The notes beneath the pieces are model-generated. The model was not told the DNA's origin. It was given only the letters and a program-made list of their open reading frames with translations, and made no database searches. A DNA stretch of 64,000 nucleotides from Nepenthes gracilis (Eukaryota; Streptophyta; Magnoliopsida; Caryophyllales; Nepenthaceae): positions 9,931,045 through 9,995,044 of the forward strand of contig BSYO01000016.1 of the NCBI GenBank assembly GCA_033239525.1. Direction: 5' to 3'. Position 1 is the first letter of the stretch. Each line of letters starts with the position of its first letter. Made by a program: the position numbers and the translations under genes. This document shows positions 1-10,211 of this stretch, one piece after another.

Positions 1-399
1 TTAGATTATGAAATGTTTCTGTAAGTTTGATGGCATTTGCAGGCATCTTCCCAATTTTAAGTCCGACAGGATAATATGTCTTGATTCATTGTCGGAGCCA
101 CAATGTTGTGGCATGTTATGGATCCTATGCATATATGGATATTTATTTGATGAATTTTTATATTATGGTTTATAATTAGTTTGACGGATGTTAGAACATG
201 TGATATTTTGTAAACGGTCTATCACACTTAGGGTTAGTCATAGTCATAGTGAATAACACAAGCACATAAATAAGCAATAAATATAAATAAATGATGTAAA
301 AATCAATCTTATTAAAATGATAAAATATATCATACAAGCATCCTATAAGCTACGAGCAAAAAATACCTTCAACATAATCATATTTGGGAGTGGGGTTAT

Positions 400-1600
400 T
401 GACAGTACTTTTTAAGGTGAAGGGCATTTCATGTCCTAGGGATTACTTTTCCATTTTGGGTGTATCGTTTACATTCGCCACTCCAATCAAAAGATAGTTC
501 ATTCTTGTTGATAATTTTATTAGTAGCCTCAATGTTCCTCAAAACTAGATCTCCTACTTCAAATTATTGCACTTTCACCTTTTTATTGTAGTATTGTGCT
601 ACTTATTGTTGGTAAGTGCTGTTCGTAGTCTCACCGTGTCCCTAGCTTCTTCGAGTAGGTCTAGGTTCTTGAATTGGTTCTCTTGGAGTTGTCCAGTAGG
701 TCCATTACACAAATGGGATTTGTCTACCCAAGAGCCCATTGCATCTTCTAGTTTCATTTTTAGCCCGTGTAATAGGATTCAGTTAGTTACCTTCAATTGT
801 CCATTTACTTGGGGGTAAGCAACAAAGATATAAATTATCTAATGCCAAAACTCTTGCTGTACTTGATGAATCTTTTTTCTATAAATTAGGTACAATTATC
901 AATCACTATAATCTCTGGTAGTCTAAACCTACACACGATGCTTTGGTGCACGAATTCAGTCACATTCTGTTCAGTAATTTTCGCTAGCAAAGAGGCTTTT
1001 ACCCACTTCGTAAAATAGTCTATCGCAACTATGATAAATTTTCTTTGTCTCGCTACAAGGGAAAATGGAACTAGTATGTCACGTCTCCACTATGCAAACA
1101 GCCAAGGCAATTATAGGGCCTGAAGTTTAGTGTAAGCCCGATGAGAAATGTTGCCATAAATTTGGCAATTTTCACATTTCTTAACGAACTATGTAGTGTC
1201 CTTTTTCATGAACGACCAAAAATAGCTCTACCACATAACGTTGAATGCCAGGTTATTTTCCCTTACGTGTGATCTACAAATGCCAAAATGTACCTTGTTT
1301 AAAGTATATTCGGCCTTGGAGGGTGTCAGACACCGCATATAAGGGATGGAATAGCCTCTTTAGTATAGTTTTCAATCCACAAGACTGTATCACCCGACCA
1401 TCTTTTTTATGCATTTGGCTTCGACTAGATCCTTCGATAATGAACCATCTTCGAGGTACTTTTGATATGGTGTCATCCATGTCACCTTGTCTGAGATTAG
1501 GAGCATTTTGTTCAAGTCATCTATGCTCGAGTTCATGAGCATTTCCCTTATCTCCATTGCATATTGTTCAGGGTTTTTGATTGCGGTTGTTTTGGCCAAT
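400..1600 (-). pseudogene. Element 1 integrase and C-terminal tail (broken)
   Basis: The minus-strand translation in pieces matches the Ty3/gypsy integrase. Around 1390-1599 is the linker before the zinc-binding domain, with a WMTPYQKYLEDG-like motif that is also present in elements A and B. Around 960-1070 the core motif AIDYFTKWVKASLLAKI and a following IIVIDNCT segment carry an aspartate of the catalytic DDE set. The tail up to about 400 aligns with the post-integrase region of element B (58770-59216). Integrase would insert the cDNA into the host chromosome. Stops and frameshifts in every domain make this a pseudogene. Confidence 0.75.
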
Positions 1601-2900
1601 TGGTTGGCATTCTAGTTCTCCTCCCTTGGGATGTGGTGAATCTCTATTTTATCAAAAAATGTTAGGAGATTCTTTGCCTTGACGAGATGCTTTGCCAAAT
1701 ATAAATTAGACGCTTCAAAATTTTCGAGCACTCAACTAATAGGGTTTCATACTCGGCCATATTGTTAGTGGCTTGAAACCCTTATGTTATTGAGTACTTT
1801 ATTTTAAATCTGTTTGAAGTCACCGAGACTATATTGGCTTCACTTCCTGCTTGAGAGGATGACCCATCAACATATGGAATCCAAGTTGGAGTTTCATAAA
1901 AAATCTAAACAATGCAGCTAGCCTCTCGGTTAATCTTTAGATTTCTTCTAAGGATCGAGGCGAATTTAAATCAATGATTGCTTTGATTTTATTCGTGTTC
2001 TCCTCTATCCCTCCATGGGATACTTTGAAGCTGAGGAATTTTTGAGATGTCACCCTAAACACACATTTTGTTGGATTCAATCTCATTTGGTATGCTCGAA
2101 GTACCTCGAAACTTTCGGTCAGGTCTCAAATATAGTCGTCGGCTAGTATGCTTTCGATGAATATGTCGTCCACTTACACCTCCATATTCTTTCCTATTTG
2201 GGCTTTGAACATCTTGTTGACCAACCTTTGATATATTGCTCATGTGTTGTTTAGGTTGAAGGATATGACTTTGTAGCAGTAGGTCCTTTGGTTGGCTATG
2301 AGTGAGATTATTTTTTTATTTTTTGGACCCATCTAGATCTGGTTGTATCTCAAATAGGTGTCCACAAAATTTAATAATTGATACTCGAAAGTCAAGTCCA
2401 CCAATAAGTCGATCCTTCGTAGTGAAAAATTGTCTTTTGGACATATTTTATTTACATCCGTGAAGTCAATGCGCATTCTCTATTTTACATTGCTCTTCTT
2501 AACAATGACAATATTCGATAGTTAATTTGGGTTCTGGACCTCCCTTATGAACCTTGCATTGAATAGTTTCTTAATCTCTTCCCTCATAGCAATGAGCTTT
2601 TCTATGGAGTATTTTCTTTGCTTTTGTCGGACTGATTTATGCCATGAAATCAAGCTCAATTTGTGAACCATTACCTCAGTTGGATTCTTAGAATGTCCGC
2701 AGGTGTCTTTGCAAATACATTCGAGTTTCGATAAAAGAACTTCATTAGGTGTTCCCACAAATGATTGGGAAAAGAACTACTGATTTGAACATTCTTTTTA
2801 GGATTGTTTGGATCTAGATGGATTTGCAGGGTGAATTCATCGAGTTGGCCTTACTACACTGTAACTTCATCTCAAAAGTCAAACTCCTTGATTGGCTGGT
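1600..2900 (-). pseudogene. Element 1 RT and aRNH; canonical RNase H missing
   Basis: Minus-strand RT begins near 2758 with the conserved N-terminal block (MVHKL..., ...KLFNARFIREVQNPN). At 2165-2176 the active-site YVDD is present except that the tyrosine codon is TAA (2174-2176). The connection motif ...AALFRFFMK occurs near 1895-1925. It is followed almost at once by the aRNH start (WIPYVDGSSSQAGS-like, about 1850-1885), then ATNNMAEYETLLVE near 1740. About 130 codons of canonical Ty3 RNase H normally lie between these blocks, as they do in element B, so an internal deletion is inferred at about 1880-1890. Reverse transcriptase and RNase H copy the element RNA into DNA. Confidence 0.75.
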
Positions 2901-2980
2901 TTGGTACTGACTAACCTATTTCGGTTCGGAAGCAAGTTTTGTTGGTGACTTGATTACCTCACGCTTCACCAACCTCGTAT

Positions 2981-3454
2981 GGGGTCATCAATTTCATTTT
3001 CAAGTGTAGTATGGATGTTATTGCCCCAAAGGCCACTAGATAGGATTGGCTCAATATGGCATTATAAACTAATGATATGTCTACCACTTTGAACATTAGT
3101 ATTTGGGAAGCTATTTTAGGGTATGTCTCTAACTGAATGAGTCCCTGGACTGGTATGGGTTTATTATCTAACTCATATAAGGGGCCCTCAGTCGGTCTAA
3201 TTTCATTTTAGGGGTCATCAATTTCATTTTCAAGTGTAGTATGGATGTTATTGCCCCAAAGGCCACTAGATAGGATTGGCTCAATATGGCATTATAAACT
3301 AATGATATGTCTACCACTTTGAACATTAGTATTTGGGAAGCTATTTTAGGGTATGTCTCTAATATAACTTTCTAACTGAATGAGTCCCTGGACTGGTATG
3401 GGTTTATTATCTAACTCATATAAGGGGCCCTCAGTCGGTCTAATTTGGCTCATT
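2981..3454. repeat. Perfect tandem duplication of about 230 bp inside element 1 protease
   Basis: Bases 2981-3130 and 3211-3360 are identical over 150 bp, and the next roughly 73 bp (from 3131 and from 3374) are also identical. The only difference is 13 bp at 3361-3373, present in the second copy and absent from the first. Element 2 has related sequence at the equivalent place (near 16740), so copy 2 is ancestral and copy 1 has lost 13 bp between short TCT repeats. Confidence 0.95.
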
Positions 3455-3620
3455 TTTAGTCCTAACTTAAAGAAAGTATCGAGATAGAGTAAATTTTAAC
3501 AATTTTTTTTTATTAATAAAGACTTATTTTAGTCAGTAGCTAATGACCCATCTAAAACAATTGTGGATATAACAAGTGGATCGGAATAAGAGCAATTACA
3601 TAAGTCATATTGTCATCATT
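2981..3620 (-). pseudogene. Element 1 protease region with internal tandem duplication
   Basis: The minus strand encodes Tat-type aspartic protease blocks. They start near 3600 with a DIISFNDDNMTYVIAL-like segment that aligns to the segment before the protease in element A. The C-terminal half (motifs VVDISLVYNAIL and HLKMKL) occurs twice because of a tandem repeat covering 2981-3454. Protease would cleave the Gag-Pol polyprotein. The duplication and stops destroy the frame. Confidence 0.7.
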
Positions 3621-3649
3621 AAAACTAATGATATCATTCTTTACTCCTA

Positions 3650-5390
3650 TCTTTTGTATATTGGTGGATGAAGTCTTCTCAAGCCTATTTGAAACTTCAT
3701 TTCTAGAGGGCCTCGTGGAGACCATATTTACAAATCCCACAACCATTCGGTTACATAGATGCTTAGGTTGCTCCGTGTCATCATTTCTGGTATTATCAAG
3801 AGCATGTCTTGGGTTTTTAGATACTTATTGAGGTACTATTTGAATAAGGGTCACAATTTCTTTCTACAGAGTCTAACAATTCTCGGTATTGTGGCTCGAA
3901 GATCGATAGTAAAACTAGTACTTCAACTGATCTCATCCCTTTGGGTTTTTCATCAAGTTTGGTCATTTTAGAAATTTCTCATTCCAAATTTGTATTAGGA
4001 GGTTAGTTTAGATGCCATTTAGATGGGTGAGATTCAATGGTTGGTATTCCTCTCTAACTCCCGAATCAGTCCTCTACTGCTTCCTAGAATCTCGAGAGGA
4101 AGAGTTATCATTATTCCTCCACTGTTTGCTCGTCAATCCCAAATGGTGATCTAAGTACTCTAGCCACATTGTTTTGTTGGCCTCATTGGTAGCAACATAC
4201 ACTCAAGTGATAGTTTCTGCCTCAAGGAACGTCTTAGAATCCTGTTGGACCAGATACTTAAAAAATCCACCTGATTGTACAGTGCCCATGAAGGAGTTCA
4301 ACTTCACCTTATCAGTGAGTTTATATATGCCTTGGGTCTTGGTGTTGAATCTGGCTAAGAAGTGCTTCTGACTTTCATTTAGACCTTGTCGTATTCTGAT
4401 AAGGTACCATGATTACTTTTCCTCTCTTTTATTGGAGATAAGTTGAGATAGAAATTTGTCAGCCAACTCCTGAAAGGATTGAATCGAATTTGACGTTATT
4501 TGATAAAATCAAATTTGAACATCCCCTTTGAGGGTTAAAGGTAAGTTGAGGCACAAGGCAGGGTCTTAATGACCTTGGAATCTCAATAAGGTTCAAAAGT
4601 GATCCATTGGATCAGAGTTCCTGTCGTAGGGTTCTCGGATCGGTATGTTGAATTTGAGAGGGGGCGAATGCATCCTGATTTTTCTTGTGAAAGGAGACCT
4701 GCCCAATTTGACTAAGTGACTGATCGTGATTCTACAAAACAGTTGTCATTCAATCCTTCTAATTCTTTCATGTACCTTGAAAGTGGTTGCAATCCTTTTT
4801 GCATTAAAGAATGTCATCAACTCTAAGTGGTTGGTTGACACAAAGATAGCCTATCGGCTTTGAACATTCTTCGATAGGATGCTACACAATGACGTGTCTC
4901 ATGCCATTGGCCACCCTGTGTCCTATGAGGAGTGTGGTTTTCACCACTCGCGATTATCTTCCCTGGCTTCAAAATTAAGACAACTTTTAAGTCGAGATGA
5001 AATTTTTTGAAGAGAGTCTTCTTGCCCCTCTAGGATTCTAGGTTGTTATGGCATCCCCCTTAGAGGCATTCTTCTTCCCTTTACTCCTCTTCCTAGAGGT
5101 GGAGGCTTGATTGGGAGCTACAATTTCAAATCAGTGCCCTTGTAGTTTCTCCCAAAGAGACTTAAATATCTTTGATATGGTATCAACTCGAGCCGCTAAG
5201 AACTCCACATTTATGTTCATTGGTTGATAAACATCCTGTTAACTAATCATTGCCAAGCATTGCCATGAGAAGTGATGTCCTTGGGCAGAAGGCTTGTTTG
5301 AGCATTAATGTTCATCATGATTGCTTTACTTTGCCGAACGAGTAAAGTTATTTTTTGGAAGTTTCATTTGGTGATGAGAATAGATGACTT
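3650..5390 (-). pseudogene. Element 1 gag (broken)
   Basis: On the minus strand around 4550-4680 the retrotransposon Gag signature is readable in pieces: an EPYDRNSDPMDHF-like block, then an LPLTLKGD-like block, then QSFQELADKFLSQL. The same order occurs in gag of elements 2 and A. Gag would form the virus-like particle and bind element RNA. Several stops interrupt the frame. Both ends are approximate: the start is taken just after the PBS and the end at the protease blocks. Confidence 0.7.
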
Positions 5391-5396
5391 AACTAT

Positions 5397-5415
5397 ATTC
5401 CCAAAGACAGTGCCA
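5397..5415 (-). promoter_or_regulatory. Element 1 primer-binding site (degenerate)
   Basis: The plus sequence ATTCCCAAAGACAGTGCCA is a mutated complement of the PBS in element A, which begins TGGCGCCGTT and matches the 3' end expected for plant tRNA-Asp. It lies one base inside the LTR edge, as in the sibling elements. Confidence 0.6.
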
Positions 5416-5416
5416 A

Positions 5417-6116
5417 TAATATATTCCAAGGACCCAAGTTGTGCGACTTAAGGAATGGGGTGAACCCATCAATTGATCTGAGTGACAACAGGCTTGGTAT
5501 TTGTGTTTGAAAATTTTTATCTTACACACCATAACAAACTAAATGATATGTTAGAGGTATATAAGACACGCTCAAGTTAGTAATCTTTCTTAAAAAAATA
5601 AAAAGATGTAGAAAGAAAGCATGAATTGAAAGAAGAAAGGAATGTGTGTGAGTTAAGAGAACTTGGCTCCGGTTATTTGAATGCACTTTTCACTTGAGTG
5701 TCTTTTTGTTGTCTAGGGCGAAAACCCCCTCTTTGATCTGGGAGGTTTTATATTTATAACTGAAATTCTAACCGACTGATTAACTCAAAACTGCTATTTA
5801 TATTGGAAGGCATTTTATGATATTAAATGTGATGCATCACTCTTGAGGTGCAATTGTTCTTTTTATTACTTTAAAAACCATTTGACTGTTACTCGAAATG
5901 CCGCTTCAGCCCTTTTTTAATTGAGTTATTTATTGGTGTATTATTATCTTTCAATTGATCGTAACCATTGATCAAGATTGAATGACCTGTTTGATGCATG
6001 ATTAAACCGTTATTTGTAATGTTTGATCGATTCTGTGATCCTATATTTGGGCCATTAATGCTTGGGCCCTACTTCAATTTTGGGTCAAGTTAGCTCGTTT
6101 TGGACCATACACAACA
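5417..6116 (-). repeat. Element 1 5' LTR
   Basis: The left edge is fixed by the PBS, and the sequence starting TAATATATTCC aligns to the inner LTR edge of elements 2 and B (TGATAC...). The right edge is placed at ...CACAACA (6116), which read on the minus strand gives a TGTTGTG start. Length is about 700 bp. The partner LTR is outside the window, so the outer edge is less certain than the inner one. Confidence 0.6.
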
Positions 6117-6827
6117 AAGTCATCTTACATTTTTTAATTTCTTTGCACAACGTGGGAAAAATATATATGCAATTTTGATACAGAAATGTGAATTATATGT
6201 GTGTGTACAAGTACGCGCGTTAGAATTGTACGATAATACGGAATAAAACAATAAAAATGTTAAATTTTCAAAGTTATATTATATTATTATGAACTACGAA
6301 AATGTATAATTATTTGTACATTTTATAATAAATTTAATTGATAATGAAAATTTATATTTATATATACAGTTATTTAATATTAGTAAGCAATATAATATTC
6401 ATAACATATTATATAATTTTTTCAATAGCCACATCCTCCAAAAGTTAACACTGCGTGGTCGGATTTAAGAGAGCTCTATATGTCGTAGAGAGAGAGATGA
6501 TCACTTTTTTTTTAATATCAATCATATATTTTAAAATAAATAATTATAATTTAATTATTTTTTTAAAAAATTAAAAATTATTTATTTTAAAATAATTATA
6601 TTATGTTTATTTATTTAAAAATAAACATTTAATATATAAAAATAAGATAATTTTTTAAGTGGTGGAGCCCCCGTCAATGCTTCTATGATCAAGGGATTGT
6701 AACTATTGGAAAAAAAATCACATGGAAATAAATGATATTATAAACTTCCCTTTTATGAATTGTATTTTTAAATTGGAAATAATATATTTATTTCCTAAAA
6801 TAATACTAATTACTGTGATTATGTGCA
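6117..6827. other. AT-rich intergenic DNA left of the SAUR frame
   Basis: No coding sequence or RNA gene is recognisable. The stretch is mostly A and T. A possible TATA-like motif upstream of the SAUR start lies at about 6845-6855 (TTATAATAAAAA). Confidence 0.6.
6515..6672. repeat. AT-rich repeat, copy 1 (MITE-like)
   Basis: By eye this aligns with 7400-7545 on the other side of the SAUR frame. The shared order is TAAATAATTAT..., GTTTATTTA..AAAATAAAC, and a GGAGCCC block at the right end. Low sequence complexity makes part of the match expected by chance; the shared GGAGCCC end is the best argument for a real repeat. Confidence 0.35.
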
Positions 6828-6960
6828 TTGAACCACGACATGGATTATAATAAAAATTTGCCTTTTAAAGTGCAAAAAATGATCTGTAAGAATCCTCAAC
6901 CCTTCTCCTTGTACAAACCGTCGCACCTACCTCCACGAAAAACCTTCGATTATTTTATCA

Positions 6961-7299
6961 ATGGCGAAGAGCAACAAAATACAACACAGAGCGAGGCTCA
7001 TCCAACTGCTCAACCGATGGCACAGAAAAGCATCCTCGCCTTCTTCGTTGCCGCCACCATCCCCGAGGTTGACCACAGACGCACGTGTGCCGTCCGACGT
7101 GCCGCCAGGACATGTGGCGGTCAGCGTGGGGAGCCGTCGTCGGAGATTCGTCGTTCGTGCGACGTACCTGAATCACCTCATCTTCAGAAGCCTCCTTGCA
7201 CAAGCAGAGCAAGAGCATGGCTTTCACAACCGAGGGCCGCTGGCAATTCCGTGCGATGAGTCCATCTTCTAGGAAGCCCTCCGACTCGTGGCCGGGTGA
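6961..7299 (+). CDS. SAUR-like auxin-responsive protein, stop eight codons early
   Basis: The ATG at 6961 (context CAATGGC) opens a 103-aa frame ending at TAG 7270-7272. Residues about 46-103 carry the SAUR core: a VPPGHVAVSVG block, RRRFVV, YLNHLIFRSLLAQAEQEHGF, and GPLAIPCDESIF. SAUR proteins are small plant proteins, many of which are induced by auxin and promote cell expansion by inhibiting PP2C.D phosphatases. Straight after the TAG, in the same frame, come codons for EALRLVAG and a TGA (7297-7299); this is the usual SAUR C-terminus, so one base change probably created the stop. The N-terminus (residues 1-45) is basic and proline-rich. No intron is needed, which is typical of SAURs. It could be a functional short form, a young pseudogene or a sequence error. 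It lies only about 280 bp from the LTR of element 2. Confidence 0.85.
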
Positions 7300-7578
7300 A
7301 ATGGGATCCTCGCTTAGTAAATATTGTGAAAACTGCACTAGTCACGTGACTTTATAACAGTGAACTAGAGGTGACCACGTTTCTCAGCAATATCTAATAA
7401 TTTTAAACGTTTATATTTAAATAAATAATTATTATTATATAACTATTTTGAAAAAATAAAAATCAATTATTTAGTTAATTAAATTATATCTGTTTATTTA
7501 AAAAATAAACTATTAAAATTAAAATATAGGGAGCCCTATTTTGTCGTTAGAAAAGCAAGACTTTCCCTTGATGAAACA
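7300..7578. other. AT-rich host flank of element 2
   Basis: No genes are seen. It contains the second AT-rich repeat copy (about 7400-7545), which ends in a GGGAGCCC block. The last five bases, AAACA (7574-7578), are the putative left target-site duplication of element 2. Confidence 0.5.
7400..7545. repeat. AT-rich repeat, copy 2 (MITE-like)
   Basis: Counterpart of 6515-6672, in the same orientation. It shares the TAAATAATTATT block, GTTTATTTAAAAAATAAAC and the terminal GGGAGCCC. Terminal inverted repeats and TSDs are not convincing by eye. Confidence 0.35.
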
Positions 7579-8901
7579 TGATGCGTCATTAGATTCAGAT
7601 TGCGGTACGAGTTAGAGAGTCACCTGATATCTCCCAACAAGTCAAACTTGGCGGGTTCAATCTTCACTCGTGGTAACCTGGATCCTACGCATTACAATAA
7701 ATTAACAAAAAATTAAAGGACGGTGGAATTTGTTCCTGGTATATTTTTCGACACTCAAGCCAAAAATTTTTCTATGACGGAGAGAAAGATGGAGGATGTA
7801 AGAAATACATGGATGCAACAAGAAAGGGAAATTAGGTGTGGGCAGGAGGATTAGGCTCCTGTGAGTACGCTCGACCAATGAGTAGCTTTGAGAGAAGGTA
7901 CATTCGTGGGATGAGTGGCTAGAGAGAGAAAGCTCTGTGATCTTTTAGGGATGCTTGAGGGTGAAGATTGTTTGATCCCCTTTCTCGCAGAGGTGAAGGG
8001 GTATTTTGTAATCGCGATTGGTGTGGCCTCAGCGGTTAGTGTCGGCTGCCCTGGCAGATCAATTGAGCTATTTTTGTAATTGCGCATGGGGCGGATATGG
8101 TAACTTTGCCAACGAACATTCATTCCCTTCTCAAGATAACTGGGAGGGTCGCTGCATGGCAATTACCTTTTGGAGAGATTCATTAAGTTGTAACTGCCAT
8201 CATGGAGCGATGCACAATCATGAGTAATATTTTGGAAATATTTGCTAAGCTGTCGGAGCAACTGCTGTGACTGCATTATGACAAGTTCTTTCTACTTGCC
8301 TGTGCTGTGCTGCTGGGGTGTTTGGCCTTGCACCGACCATCCAATGGACCATGGACTAAATGGCCACTGCCTAAAAGGACATCGGACCCCCCCCCACAGG
8401 GTACATCTCGCCCCTACGGGCCACTATAACTATCCAAGAAGACACTCGAAACTTGAAAGATAAACAAACCCACCTGGTGGACTGCCAAGCTACAAGTCCT
8501 ATGACACTGGAGTGGGATTCTCTAAAAAGCCAAGGTCATGAGTGGCCAAGAGGGCCCACTTGGAGACTTGGGATCTCAGCAGAAAATGCAAAGGTTGCTT
8601 AAAGCAGTTTAATCGCCCGGGTGGGGAAATCGTGGGTGCATCACTATGCACAACCTTAATCACCCAGTTCCTACTTAACAGTTTCGGGTCGACCTGTGGG
8701 GTCCTCCTGCTCTACTATTCAGGCATATCACCCAATAGTCTGCATGATGGGCCTCTGACATTCAGGCTTCTCTCCCTTCAATGGACTGAACTACCCTCTG
8801 TTGAGCCTCCTGTGCTATGACTTTGGAAAAATGTCTGCTATGCCACTTCTACCCCCCACGGGCAGGGCTCTAGGTTGGCGTGCATTCTACCAAACATATC
8901 A
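7579..8901 (-). repeat. Element 2 3' LTR
   Basis: It begins TGATGCGTCATTAG and ends ...CAAACATATCA, matching the edges of the right LTR (36526, 37541). Shared internal blocks include GGATCCTACRCA, GAGAGAAAGATG, GGTACATTCGTGGG and GGCAGATC. It is about 300 bp longer than the right LTR, with extra sequence at about 8300-8620 and a C-run at 8389-8397. Divergence between the two LTRs is obvious by eye, indicating an old insertion. Confidence 0.8.
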
Positions 8902-10150
8902 CTAGCCTCCCATGTCGAGAGGTCAAGACTTGTCAACCCCGGCATAATTATTGATGGAATGCCATCTGCAAGTCTATTCGCGTGCTCCTTCCCCAGGAGC
9001 TCTGATGATTTGTTGCACATTGAGGTAGGATTTGATTCGATGTCTTCGGCAAGATTTGGGGCAATCATCTATTGTCAATGTTATCTTCTCAATTTAATGC
9101 TCTTTGATCTCCTTCCTAGCTATAAATGGAGGGGCCCTTTACGCCTTGCTCCATGAACCCTCCTCACCAGCCACGTGGTGTGAGAGTTCAGAATCGACAT
9201 GGAACCTATGCAGCTACTAGCTTGAGTTGGCGGAAGCTCTTCTCTGATGTTCAAAACTGAGGATGCGCTTGAAGTATGCCTTGTTCTCCTCTTTTGTATA
9301 AGAAACTACCTTGGTTTCCCTCTTTTACATTCGGCCTAGGCCTGAACTTGCAGTGGGGGAGTGAAGGCCTGGGTTCGAGTGGTTGTCCTCTCTCTTTCTG
9401 TCGACGTCGAGTAGTCCTCTCTGGTTCTGGTCTTAAGAAGGGTGTTCTTGTTCCCCAAAGGGGGAGAGGATCCTTTTGCCCACCAGGGATGGTCCGTCTA
9501 TTGCATCCGCTAATATTGTGGGTGGCTCCATGGCGTCAGCACATGAGCCTCCTACTAGGGCCTTCTCAGTAAGGGCTAATTGATTTACCATTGTCAGGTC
9601 ACTATTCTATATATTTGTTATTCCCTTGGAGTTGTTTGTTCGCCATTGTCAGCTTGTGCTTTGCAAAAATAATTAATAAATGGAACGTTCTGAGCATTGT
9701 TTATTTACATGTTGCATGGCTCTAATATTCTTTGCTTGTCGTGAATGGTTGAGGCACATGACAATTATTTCTTATTGTACGATTTCTTGTCTCTAATTCG
9801 TAAGGATCTGTCCTGTGCACTTGGTCGAGACGCACATCATTCGAATTGATTTGAGTCCGTTGAGGTAGTCAGTCTATCGCTATCTTGAAAAATGATGTGT
9901 CAGGGCATCATTACCTATATGGCATCGTCGACTTGCTTACACGGGTGCTCAAGCTAATAGTTGCCGATGGGCTGCATAGGGAGGTGTCATGTTCACCATC
10001 ATAATTGATCCCATAGACTGGTATGTCATGGCATTCGAAGGTGTGGGCACATGCCATAGTCATTATGGGGATGTGCCTCTCTAACTACTCATGCGACGCC
10101 ATTTTATGGTCGTGGTTTTGACTATTTAAGCACTAGCCCCTTGCTGTTTT
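8902..10150. other. Spacer between 3' LTR and antisense ORF of element 2
   Basis: No convincing coding sequence was found; the open frames here do not resemble known proteins. It corresponds in position to the minisatellite-bearing spacers of elements A and B, but I see no tandem repeat here. TATA-like words occur at 9120 (TATAAATGG) and about 10120 (CTATTTAAG); the second lies about 90 bp upstream of the antisense ORF and could be its promoter. Confidence 0.5.
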
Positions 10151-10211
10151 TGTACTTCTCCACTCTTAAAATCACTTGGCCCCAATTCTCCCTTTTTTTG
10201 TCTCTGGTTTT

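Larger units (their letters stand above)
1..6116 (-). mobile_element. Element 1: degenerate Ty3/gypsy (Tat lineage) retrotransposon, 3' part outside window
   Basis: Reading the minus strand from 6116 downward gives a 5' LTR, a primer-binding site, gag, protease, RT, an archaeal-type RNase H (aRNH), integrase and a post-integrase tail, which is Ty3/gypsy order. Many stops and frameshifts interrupt it, so it cannot be autonomous. Lineage is inferred from the aRNH after RT and from similarity to element A, which has the full Tat layout. The 3' LTR and any antisense ORF would lie left of base 1. Bases 1-400 hold no recognisable coding sequence. The copy is more decayed than element A and its LTR is AT-rich. 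Confidence 0.85.

Noticed and set aside
6828..7259. 143-codon plus frame overlapping the SAUR frame
   Set aside because: It is a shadow in another phase; only the 6961 frame carries the SAUR motifs.
7579..8901. Protein-coding gene from several 60-100 codon frames in this stretch
   Set aside because: The interval matches an LTR; frames are not shared between the two LTRs.
9276..9572. 98-codon open frame in the element 2 spacer
   Set aside because: No similarity, no counterpart in elements A and B, and it begins without support for expression.
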